Source: Anaerolineaceae bacterium (lineage in GTDB: Bacteria; Chloroflexota; Anaerolineae; Anaerolineales; Anaerolineaceae). From it: DNA of 5,122 nucleotides. Each line of letters opens with the position of its first letter. Position 1 is the first letter of the stretch. This document shows positions 1-5,122 of the stretch, piece by piece. The stretch covers positions 1 to 5,122 of the forward strand of contig JACZIY010000229.1 in NCBI GenBank assembly GCA_014860845.1, in the 5' to 3' direction. A program made the translations under genes and the position numbers. The notes beneath the pieces were generated by a model. That model was not told the origin of the DNA, searched no databases, and saw nothing but the letters and a program-made list of their open reading frames with translations.

Positions 1-577
1 AGAAATTGTTCATCAGGTTAACAATCGTATTGGGAGAAAAGTAAATTTAGTTCATGCTTCCAATTCAGGGGCAGTACTTGGACATCCTGATACCTGGCTG
101 GATATGGTAAGACCTGGGATTATGATCTATGGATTTTATCCAGGTGAGAATACCCCGAAGAGTATTCCCCTCAGACCTGGACTTAGCTTTATAACACGGG
201 TTTCCTTCCTTAAAAAAGTAACTGCTGGTACCAGTATCGGCTATGGGCGAACCTGGATTGCTTCCGAAAACACCTGGATTGCTACCATTCCAGTTGGATA
301 TGCAGATGGTTTCAATCGTCTATTCTCCAATATGGGGCGAGTATTGATTAATGGAAAATCATATCCCATTGTAGGACGTGTTTGTATGGACCAGAGTATG
401 GTAAATCTGGGACCGGTCACCGACATCCGAGTGGGTGATGAGGTTGTTTTAATTGGAAAAAGTGGTCAGGAAGAAATCACTTGTGATGAATGGGCAGAAA
501 AACTGGGGACTATCACCTACGAGGTTACCTGCCAGATCAACTCCAGAGTCGCACGTGTTTACGATCCATTTGAATAA
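1..577 (+). CDS. alr: Alanine racemase, C-terminal part (5' truncated by window edge)
   Basis: This gene encodes the PLP-dependent enzyme that interconverts L- and D-alanine in the cytoplasm, supplying D-Ala for peptidoglycan. The frame is open from base 2, giving 191 residues, about half of the usual 370-390. The PLP-binding lysine and most of the TIM barrel lie off the left edge. Visible family motifs, by residue of the partial protein, are: HASNSGA at 18-24 (S22 matches the phosphate-binding Ser); RPGIMIYG at 37-44 (R37 matches the Arg contacting the pyridine nitrogen); GYGRTW at 80-85 (Y81, the second catalytic base, Tyr265 in Geobacillus Alr); GYADG at 99-103; GRVCMDQ at 125-131 (substrate-site Met and Asp); and TYE at 172-174. 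Spacings between these residues match the Geobacillus enzyme within two residues, so no indel is suspected. The gene is convergent with the minus-strand genes and ends 111 bases before the next stop. A biosynthetic rather than catabolic role is inferred. Confidence 0.96.
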   Translation, partial: EIVHQVNNRIGRKVNLVHASNSGAVLGHPDTWLDMVRPGIMIYGFYPGENTPKSIPLRPGLSFITRVSFLKKVTAGTSIGYGRTWIASENTWIATIPVGYADGFNRLFSNMGRVLINGKSYPIVGRVCMDQSMVNLGPVTDIRVGDEVVLIGKSGQEEITCDEWAEKLGTITYEVTCQINSRVARVYDPFE

Positions 578-625
578 TGTAATGATCAATCCTGGATCGA
601 CAAATAAATCACATTTAAAAATTGA

Positions 626-661
626 ACAGCCTTCGCAAAAATAAATTATAACGAAGGCTGT
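626..661 (-). terminator. Hairpin between convergent genes, probable intrinsic terminator
   Basis: A perfect 10-bp inverted repeat, ACAGCCTTCG at 626-635 with CGAAGGCTGT at 652-661, encloses a 16-nt AT-rich loop. Six of the ten pairs are G-C. Read on the minus strand, the stem is followed by TTCAATTTTT, a T-rich run starting a few bases late, which fits a somewhat weak rho-independent terminator for the lipoprotein transcript. On the plus strand the stem is followed by ATAAATGCAG with no T-run, so termination of alr there would be less efficient, though the hairpin may serve both genes. It is the only strong hairpin I see in the 578-688 gap. Confidence 0.65.
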
Positions 662-688
662 ATAAATGCAGGTTATGACGTGTAATAC

Positions 689-1096
689 TTATTGAACCTC
701 AAATTCCAATGTTTTTTCCAATGTACCATTCATGAAGATCTCAACTTTGTAAGATCCCGATGGCCATAATTGATCATTCTGTAAATTGAACGTAAATTCA
801 TTTTCACTCTCCGTGGTGAGTTCGAATTCACTGATGAATAAATTCGGATCGACCCCTTCAACATCTACAGCAGTCCATACGGCCTTAAGGGTAGTATCTT
901 CCGGTGCATTGGCTACCTTTACAACGCAATAAAAGGTCTGGTCGCCTGAAAAAACTGTGAAATTTCCAGAACCATCTTCATTCGGCGTCAAATATGCATC
1001 AGTGATTTTTGCTGTACTTACGCTGGCTTCGCATGCAAGCATTGTAAACATTAAAATGGTTAGGATGATCAAAATCTGAATTTTATTCTTTTTCAC
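689..1096 (-). CDS. Small predicted lipoprotein, family uncharacterised
   Basis: The product has 135 residues and no function I can assign. From a GTG start at 1096 it begins with a basic stretch (KKNK), then a hydrophobic segment at about residues 6-20, then a lipobox-like MLAC with Cys22. Met at -3 is a less common residue there, so lipidation is likely but not certain. The mature part is a single soluble domain of about 110 residues, rich in Thr, Glu and Asp, with hydrophobic alternation typical of beta strands. It includes VVKVANAPEDT, AVWTAVDVEGVDPN and LWPSGSYKVEIFMNG and ends in LEFEVQ. The overall look is an Ig-like or carbohydrate-binding-like beta sandwich, which is an inference. 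The combination LACEASVSTA, WTAVDVEGVDPN and WPSGSYKVE resembles small lipoproteins I associate with Anaerolineae. The start was chosen by the ribosome-binding site: an in-frame GTG at 1102 would sit inside it. A promoter lies directly upstream. Confidence 0.8.
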   Translation of the reverse strand: MKKNKIQILIILTILMFTMLACEASVSTAKITDAYLTPNEDGSGNFTVFSGDQTFYCVVKVANAPEDTTLKAVWTAVDVEGVDPNLFISEFELTTESENEFTFNLQNDQLWPSGSYKVEIFMNGTLEKTLEFEVQ

Positions 1097-1101
1097 ATTC
1101 A

Positions 1102-1106
1102 CCTCT
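1102..1106 (-). promoter_or_regulatory. Ribosome-binding site that decides the lipoprotein start
   Basis: On the minus strand, AGAGG (1106-1102) follows a run of A and precedes GTG at 1096-1094 by 5 nt. The alternative in-frame GTG at 1102-1100 begins at the last G of this site and has no separate purine-rich element in front of it. The ATG at 1098-1096 is out of frame. The 1096 start is therefore preferred, giving a normal short basic N-terminus. Confidence 0.65.
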
Positions 1107-1116
1107 TTTTTTGTAG

Positions 1117-1144
1117 ATTATATCTAAGTTATCCAAAATAACAA
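1117..1144 (-). promoter_or_regulatory. Sigma70-type promoter for the lipoprotein gene
   Basis: On the minus strand, TTGTTA (1144-1139, four of six matches to TTGACA) is separated by 16 bp from a perfect TATAAT (1122-1117). Transcription would begin near 1110, leaving a very short leader that contains little more than the ribosome-binding site. Its position in the 85-base gap after the 1182-1700 gene suggests the lipoprotein is expressed independently of the upstream operon. No operator or riboswitch-like structure is visible between promoter and start. Confidence 0.6.
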
Positions 1145-1181
1145 TAGCCAACATACAGTTCAAAAAATATTCACCTTAAGA

Positions 1182-1700
1182 TTATTTATTGACTTGGTCG
1201 AGCAGTCGAGAAATTTGAAAAAAACAAAATAATATGATGATGGCCAGTAAAAATACAATTATAAAAGGAAGTTGAAATTGAACAAATAAAACCAATTCAG
1301 CTAGAATTATTCCAGATCCAATTGAAATCAACAGCAATCGAATTCTGTTTTTTTCATAAATGACACTTTGAGCATGCGAATAAATTTCCTGATATTGTTT
1401 TTCAGTGTTGGATAATTCCCAACTTGCCAATGCCGTCGCTACCCCGGCAACCATTAAAAATGAAGGAGCACCAATCAGAATACCCACAGTAGCAAGAATT
1501 GAATTAAAAATCAAAATAATATTAAATGCCCAATCCCAATTAAATTTAACAGATAGGAAGGTGAGGATCGTGAGCAAAAGGATGAAAATGTTTGCAAGCC
1601 ACTTTTCTGCAAATCCATAACCTGTACCGATTAATATTACTGATACAGAAGTAAAAAATATAAAAAATATATTTGTGAAATTCCCTGTTTTTTTCTTCAT
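1182..1700 (-). CDS. Multi-pass membrane protein, unrecognised
   Basis: The product has 172 residues and belongs to no family I recognise. Hydrophobic segments lie at about 10-30, 35-51, 58-76, 78-93, 120-140 and 145-163, so five or six membrane passes are expected. The only substantial polar stretch is the central one, about 95-119, with ELSNTEKQYQEIYSHAQ and then YEKNRIR. It is probably a short cytoplasmic helix or amphipathic linker; its basic end favours the cytoplasm. No catalytic motif is visible. The ATG shares ATGA (1700-1697) with the stop of the DUF58 gene, so translation is probably coupled; AAGG lies only 2 nt before the ATG, too close for a standard site. No later Met occurs until residue 83, supporting this start. 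Context suggests a membrane partner of the MoxR/DUF58 module, but this rests on position alone. Confidence 0.8.
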   Translation of the reverse strand: MKKKTGNFTNIFFIFFTSVSVILIGTGYGFAEKWLANIFILLLTILTFLSVKFNWDWAFNIILIFNSILATVGILIGAPSFLMVAGVATALASWELSNTEKQYQEIYSHAQSVIYEKNRIRLLLISIGSGIILAELVLFVQFQLPFIIVFLLAIIILFCFFQISRLLDQVNK

Positions 1701-2953
1701 AACCTTATTTGCCGTGACATTTGAAATAAACTAACAAGGGGTTGTTCAATCGGCCAATCGATTACATTTACACCGATTTGACGAATCTTCCATAACATAA
1801 TTTCTCTTTCAATCCTCACTGCCCGAAGGGACAAGGAAGATTCAAGTTGATTATTATTTGCAATCATTGATGGTAGAGGATTTGGACAAATCAACATGAC
1901 CTGGTAACCTTCAGCTCTCAACTTTGTGATTATAGAATGATCATTTTGTTGTAGCGGACTGATTACGATAATTGTTGTACGACTCGAAAACAACCGGATG
2001 GGAATGTATTTCAACAATTCATGTGGGGGAAGATCACCTGGTTCACATCCAGCCAGGGTATCAAGAATCCTTTGTAGCTGGTGTTTACCAGTCCCAGGAA
2101 ATACACGGGTTCGGTTTTTTCCTACTACTAATAATGAGACACGATTTCCGGATCTAAGCAGACTCCTGGATATTGCAGCGCCAGCTTCGACACAATAATT
2201 GACCAAAGAAATCACCTCTTCGCTAGCGTTATAAGGTTTAGACGCATCAATGAGAATTCCTATATCTGCCATATTTTCTTGTTCGAATTGTTTGATAAAA
2301 AACTTGTTGGGATATTGAGCGGATAAGCGCCAATGAATATGACCTAATGAATCACCAGAAGTGTACTGTCTGATACCCCAAAAATCGACCCCTGATCCAG
2401 GTTTGTTCGAGAGATTTAAACCAGGCGATTGAAGGGTGTAACGAGGTTTCAAAGGGATTTTTGGAAGAATAACCTTTTTAGGGATCACAATAAAATCTAC
2501 TTCATCTGTTTGATTTATTTCATTTATTACTAGGTTGAATGGATCACTCGCGATCGCTTTAATTTCCGGCCAATAATAATACCCTCTTTTGGCAGTGAAG
2601 CTATATTCGAGTTCTATAGACTGATCCTTTTCTAATGATATTACTTGATTTGGTCTCCCTGAAATGAATGTTAATTCTGGTAAAAAGCTATCATTTAAGA
2701 AAAGGGAAGGAAGATTTGAACCATTATTGATGATAGTGACTTTCATTGAATTGGGTTCATTTTCCTCTGCGCGGTATTTCTCAATTTTCCGAGAAATCAC
2801 CAGGTTTACATTATTGGGTGCTGTAAAAAAACCAGCAATCAGATAGCTAACAAATGGAAATGCCAATAATAATACAGAACTATTTCTGGAGATTAAGGCC
2901 GATAAAAATAGTCCAATGATGATTAAAAAGATGAGATTCGTTTTGAGGTTCAT
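1697..2953 (-). CDS. DUF58 domain-containing protein (vWA-like fold, membrane-anchored)
   Basis: The product has 418 residues, a normal length for DUF58 proteins encoded beside MoxR ATPases. Two adjacent membrane helices lie at about 7-21 and 26-44. A beta-rich region of about 50-160 follows, containing the typical RGYYYWP (123-129) and SDPFNL (136-141). The DUF58 signature at about 186-212 is clear: GSGVDFWGIRQY, then GDSLGHIHWRLSA. A vWA-like domain then begins at IGILIDAS (231-238). Its metal-site motif is partial: D236 and S238 are present, but P240 replaces the second Ser of DxSxS. The family's proposed role is as partner or substrate of the MoxR ATPase in envelope or complex assembly. 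A TTG at 2962 is an alternative start that would overlap the moxR stop by 4 bp; I prefer ATG at 2953, 5 nt after that stop. No clear ribosome-binding site precedes either, so translation is probably coupled to moxR. The far end overlaps the next gene by 4 bp. Confidence 0.93.
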   Translation of the reverse strand: MNLKTNLIFLIIIGLFLSALISRNSSVLLLAFPFVSYLIAGFFTAPNNVNLVISRKIEKYRAEENEPNSMKVTIINNGSNLPSLFLNDSFLPELTFISGRPNQVISLEKDQSIELEYSFTAKRGYYYWPEIKAIASDPFNLVINEINQTDEVDFIVIPKKVILPKIPLKPRYTLQSPGLNLSNKPGSGVDFWGIRQYTSGDSLGHIHWRLSAQYPNKFFIKQFEQENMADIGILIDASKPYNASEEVISLVNYCVEAGAAISRSLLRSGNRVSLLVVGKNRTRVFPGTGKHQLQRILDTLAGCEPGDLPPHELLKYIPIRLFSSRTTIIVISPLQQNDHSIITKLRAEGYQVMLICPNPLPSMIANNNQLESSLSLRAVRIEREIMLWKIRQIGVNVIDWPIEQPLVSLFQMSRQIRL

Positions 2954-2958
2954 CAAAA

Positions 2959-3936
2959 TCAATTCAGAACAGGTACAGCCACGGATCGAATAATTTCATT
3001 TATAACCCGCGTACTGGCTGTATTATTACCCCAAAGATTTGGATCCAGAATGATGCGGTGACCAAAAACATCATGGACTAACCCTTTTACATCATCCGGA
3101 AGAACATAATCTCTTCCATGAATGGCAGCCCAGGCACGGGATAATTTGAATAAAGCCAAAGATCCACGGGGACTCACCCCCAACTCAACTTGATTGTGTT
3201 GGCGTGTTTTAGAGACCAGTTTAATAATGTACTCTTGAATATCCGGATTTACATAAACTCCTTCAATAATTTTCCTCATTTCTACTAATTTTTTAGAAGA
3301 GATGATCGGTTTTAGCGCAACCATATCCTGGTTGCGAAGGCTTCTTTGCATCAGAATTTCTTTTTCTTCATCCTGGCTCGGATATCCCACGGAAAGTCGA
3401 ATCTGGAAACGATCGAGCTGTGCTTCAGGTAGTGGAAAAGTACCTTCGTATTCGATCGGATTTTGTGTTGCTATAACGATAAATGGTTCTGTTAACTTGA
3501 TTTTTTCTCCTTCCAGAGATACCTGAAATTCTTGCATCGCTTCTAAGAGCGCGGATTGCGTTTTGGGTGAAGCTCGGTTGATCTCATCTGCTAGTAGTAA
3601 TTGTGTAAATATTGGGCCTTTTCTTAACTTGAAAATGTTTTCGCGGGTATCGAAAATATATCCACCAGTAATATCCCCGGGTAATAAATCTGGTGTAAAT
3701 TGAATTCGTTTAAAGTCAATTCCCAAGGTGGTCGCGAAACTATTTGCAATTAACGTTTTTGCCAAACCGGGGAAATCTTCTAGCAATACATGCCCATTTT
3801 CGGTTAAAAATGTTGCCATCAACTTCATTAATACTTCTTTTTTTCCAATGACTGCCTTGTTGACTTCCGAAATAACTTTTTTTGTAATTCCAGCTATGTC
3901 TTCAACTGTCTGAGGATTTGTTTCTAAAATTTCCAT
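2959..3936 (-). CDS. MoxR-family AAA+ ATPase
   Basis: The product has 325 residues, full length for the family. It is a cytoplasmic ATP-driven chaperone-like protein, expected to act on the neighbouring DUF58 protein or complexes with it. In order: an N-terminal helix with KAVIGKKEVL (27-36); Walker A within LLEDFPGLAKT (51-61, K60 and T61 binding nucleotide); GDITGGYIF (87-95), the substrate-side loop typical of MoxR; Walker B LLLADEINRA (113-122, D117 and E118); sensor 1 in IATQNPIEYEGT (155-166, N159); arginine finger in PEAQLDRF (170-177, R176); and sensor 2 in GVSPRGSLAL (253-262, R257). The C-terminal lid includes DYVLPDDVKGL (276-286). Walker A has ED where many relatives have EG, and the A of GLAKT is normal for MoxR; all catalytic residues are present. 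The ATG at 3936 has TTGGAG 7 nt upstream, the clearest ribosome-binding site in the operon. Confidence 0.97.
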   Translation of the reverse strand: MEILETNPQTVEDIAGITKKVISEVNKAVIGKKEVLMKLMATFLTENGHVLLEDFPGLAKTLIANSFATTLGIDFKRIQFTPDLLPGDITGGYIFDTRENIFKLRKGPIFTQLLLADEINRASPKTQSALLEAMQEFQVSLEGEKIKLTEPFIVIATQNPIEYEGTFPLPEAQLDRFQIRLSVGYPSQDEEKEILMQRSLRNQDMVALKPIISSKKLVEMRKIIEGVYVNPDIQEYIIKLVSKTRQHNQVELGVSPRGSLALFKLSRAWAAIHGRDYVLPDDVKGLVHDVFGHRIILDPNLWGNNTASTRVINEIIRSVAVPVLN

Positions 3937-3966
3937 TTTTTATCTCCAAGGTGGTTTCTATTGATT

Positions 3967-4503
3967 TCAAAAAATCTTGAATGGGTACAAAAAAAAAAAA
4001 ATCAAACGTTTTTTTATTAAGAAAGAGAAAAGTGTAGTATTGAAAAATATGGAAGAAAGTCTTTCCCCAAAATTTTTCTTGCGAGGTTCAAGTTCAACTG
4101 GATCAATACCTGAGCTCTCACATAATAATGAGACTTCTTTTTGTAATTGATTTAAATTTGATTGAAGGATTAAGAGATCCTCCTCATTTTTAATTGCAGA
4201 GGAGATGGTTCGTTTCCAGAATTGAACACGATCTTCTTTTTGTGGAGCGTCATTATATGCTGATGGAGTCTTATGATTATTTTTACCCGGGAACAAATAT
4301 AATCCAAAGATAAAAATCAGGAAAATCAATATCGTCCAATAAACTTCCTGGTCAATGGTAAGTAAAATTCTAATCAACCACCAGAATATTCTAGTTATAG
4401 GATCGACAACATATTGAATAAAGATCCCACGACCCGGAAAGATTAGGATGATCAACAACAATAAAGAAATTGTGAAATAAAATATCCGGGATGTGGATCT
4501 CAT
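3967..4503 (-). CDS. Membrane protein of the MoxR/DUF4129 operon, unrecognised, with poly-T at its 3' end
   Basis: The product has 178 residues and no family I can name. A first membrane helix spans about 8-22, an interfacial or re-entrant hydrophobic stretch about 27-48 (with WWLIRILL), and a second clear helix about 54-71. A mostly polar region of about 73-148 follows, with helix-forming content at 103-127 (AIKNEEDLLILQ, then NQLQKEVSLL), perhaps a short coiled coil. The last 25 residues are unusually hydrophobic and Phe-rich (LFSFLIKKRLIFFFLYPF) and are partly encoded by a run of 13 T, so this end may not be what the cell makes; see the separate repeat entry. The ATG at 4503 shares ATGA with the stop of the upstream DUF4129 gene, indicating coupling. 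The next gene, moxR, begins 30 nt downstream. Position between DUF4129 and MoxR suggests a membrane component of the same assembly, by context only. Confidence 0.8.
   Translation of the reverse strand: MRSTSRIFYFTISLLLLIILIFPGRGIFIQYVVDPITRIFWWLIRILLTIDQEVYWTILIFLIFIFGLYLFPGKNNHKTPSAYNDAPQKEDRVQFWKRTISSAIKNEEDLLILQSNLNQLQKEVSLLCESSGIDPVELEPRKKNFGERLSSIFFNTTLFSFLIKKRLIFFFLYPFKIF
3989..4001 (-). repeat. Homopolymer of 13 T on the coding strand near the 3' end of a gene
   Basis: Thirteen consecutive A on the plus strand read as 13 T in the coding sequence of the 3967-4503 gene, encoding Ile/Phe/Phe/Phe/Leu. A second run, 7 A on the coding strand, lies just before it (4015-4009). With 13 T the frame stops at 3967, 30 nt before moxR. 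With 12 T it would run to a TAG at 3926-3924, overlapping the moxR start by 13 nt. With 14 T it would run to a TGA at 3904-3902, overlapping by 35 nt. Runs of this length are prone to replication and transcription slippage and to assembly error. Confidence 0.85.
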
Positions 4504-5122
4504 TCTATACTACTCAGCTTAATCTGGCATGATGATCGAATCTCTAGCAAACTTTCGATCACGATTTGTTCATCATCTTTTGAAGTAGGCTTGTTGCTGT
4601 ATCGCACCTTTTCAAAAATAGAAGTCATCTGATGAATTGGTTTTATTGGAATTCCTTTGTCTTGTAAATAATTTTCAAATTCACGAGCAGTTATTGATTT
4701 TTCTCTTTCAATTTCATATTCTTCCTTAATAATTTGGTTCAACTGGAAATAACAATTGATAATGATGTTTCGCAAGTCTTTTCCATCCTGGATGGCTTGC
4801 AGAGCAGAATTCACCTCCTCAACCAGAGCATCATTATTCATTGGTTTTGGATCCGTTCTTAAGAATAGAAAAGCCCAGACAGAAATCAGACCAACTAATA
4901 AACTGATGCCAACTATCCAGAACAATTCTGATGGGGGCTGTTCTATCGGGACAATCTCATAATCAAGCGTTGGAAGTTGGACACCTACTTCTTGCTTGTT
5001 TCCATCTATTATAGGGATGTCTAATCGGAAAAGTTGTAGCAACTTAAAAATGATGACTAATCCGATTAATCCCAGGATCAATAGACCAAATTTTCTTTTG
5101 TTAGTCTTTCGTACCAGACTAT
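4500..5122 (-). CDS. DUF4129 domain-containing membrane protein (5' end off the window)
   Basis: The frame is open to the right edge without a stop. A TTG at 5081 could be a start, giving 193 residues, but 13 further in-frame codons rich in Lys and Arg (with RKTNKRK) precede the first membrane helix and look like its cytoplasmic flank. The protein therefore probably begins beyond the window. Counting from the TTG, helix 1 is at about 1-18, an extracytoplasmic Pro-rich segment at 20-51, helix 2 at about 53-74, and a cytoplasmic domain from 80 onward. That domain carries DUF4129 hallmarks: IINCYFQLNQII (107-118), SITAREFENYL (129-139), a Gly-Ile-Pro turn (143-145) and MTSIFEKVRYS (152-162), followed by a final helix ending in Cys. 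DUF4129 domains often occur in MoxR/DUF58 clusters or at the C-terminus of transglutaminase-like membrane proteins; no transglutaminase part is visible here. The stop overlaps the next start in ATGA. Confidence 0.87.
   Translation of the reverse strand, partial: SLVRKTNKRKFGLLILGLIGLVIIFKLLQLFRLDIPIIDGNKQEVGVQLPTLDYEIVPIEQPPSELFWIVGISLLVGLISVWAFLFLRTDPKPMNNDALVEEVNSALQAIQDGKDLRNIIINCYFQLNQIIKEEYEIEREKSITAREFENYLQDKGIPIKPIHQMTSIFEKVRYSNKPTSKDDEQIVIESLLEIRSSCQIKLSSIE

Larger units (their letters stand above)
1182..5122 (-). other. Compact operon: DUF4129 - membrane protein - MoxR - DUF58 - membrane protein
   Basis: Five genes on the minus strand are packed with junctions of -4, +30, +5 and -4 bp (4503/4500, 3966/3937, 2958/2954, 1700/1697). 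Two junctions use the ATGA stop-start overlap. Only moxR has a strong ribosome-binding site, which would allow higher or independent expression of the ATPase. I see no internal terminator and no convincing internal promoter; the promoter is expected beyond the right edge. Confidence 0.8.

Noticed and set aside
453..644. Plus-strand 63-codon open frame overlapping the end of alr and part of the hairpin
   Set aside because: It lies mostly in another frame of alr, shows no family motif and has no convincing ribosome-binding site; it is an out-of-frame shadow.
645..650. TATAAT on the minus strand inside the loop of the terminator hairpin
   Set aside because: No -35-like hexamer lies at the right distance (the site reads ACCTGC), and it would drive transcription antisense into alr; AT-rich loops give such matches by chance.
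1097..1181. Possible terminator after the 1182-1700 gene
   Set aside because: Only a 5-bp A-T stem (AAATA/TATTT on the minus strand) precedes a T-run; it is too weak to call, so read-through into the lipoprotein gene remains possible.
1972..2198. Two overlapping plus-strand open frames of 61 and 66 codons inside the DUF58 gene
   Set aside because: Both are antisense to a strongly conserved gene and encode compositions without domain-like features.
3302..3526. Plus-strand 74-codon frame opposite the MoxR ATPase
   Set aside because: It is antisense to the conserved sensor 1 and arginine-finger region, so its openness follows from the codon content of moxR.
3108..3936. Walker A of the MoxR ATPase reading EDFPGLAKT instead of the GxxGxGKT consensus
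   Set aside because: Ala in place of the last Gly is normal for the MoxR family, and Asp before the loop is, as far as I know, seen in other members; Lys and Thr are intact, so this is not a defect.
3989..4015. A7-loop-T13 on the minus strand as an intrinsic terminator before moxR
   Set aside because: The stem would be all A-T and lies inside coding sequence, so it would be unstable. I kept it only as a slippage site.
1..5122. Mobile elements, CRISPR arrays, tRNA/rRNA genes, toxin-antitoxin or defence genes
   Set aside because: No transposase or integrase motifs, spaced direct repeats, cloverleaf-like sequence or defence domains were seen. MoxR is an AAA+ ATPase but its DUF58/DUF4129 company points to the conserved envelope module, not to a defence system.

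Overview
The window is AT-rich bacterial DNA with two convergent gene blocks. I infer a member of the Chloroflexota, most likely class Anaerolineae. The grounds are the style of the small lipoprotein at 689-1096, whose type I associate with that class, and the layout of the MoxR/DUF58/DUF4129 cluster. No rRNA or other marker gene is present, so this placement is moderate.

Positions 1-577 (+) hold the C-terminal half of alanine racemase (Alr). The gene enters from the left edge and ends at a TAA. A 111-base convergent gap follows, containing a perfect 10-bp hairpin (626-661) that probably terminates transcription, mainly from the minus strand.

Everything from 689 to the right edge is on the minus strand. 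In transcription order, right to left, it holds: a DUF4129 membrane protein running off the window; an unrecognised protein with an N-terminal membrane region (3967-4503); a MoxR-type AAA+ ATPase (2959-3936); a DUF58 protein (1697-2953); and an unrecognised multi-pass membrane protein (1182-1700). Stops and starts overlap by 4 bp at 4500-4503 and 1697-1700, and the MoxR stop lies 5 nt before the DUF58 ATG, so these five genes look like one translationally coupled operon. MoxR + DUF58 + DUF4129 is a widespread conserved set. The usual reading is an ATPase chaperone acting with a membrane-anchored von Willebrand-like protein on cell-envelope or complex-assembly tasks, but the precise substrate is not known. 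The transglutaminase-like partner often found in such clusters is not in the visible part.

After an 85-base gap with its own good sigma70-type promoter comes a small predicted lipoprotein (689-1096), probably transcribed separately as well as by read-through.

The most notable irregularity is a run of 13 T on the coding strand at the 3' end of the 3967-4503 gene. It makes that C-terminus, and possibly its coupling to moxR, sensitive to slippage or sequencing error. I found no mobile element, CRISPR array, RNA gene or clearly new system; the window reads as ordinary chromosomal sequence with a conserved but poorly understood operon.
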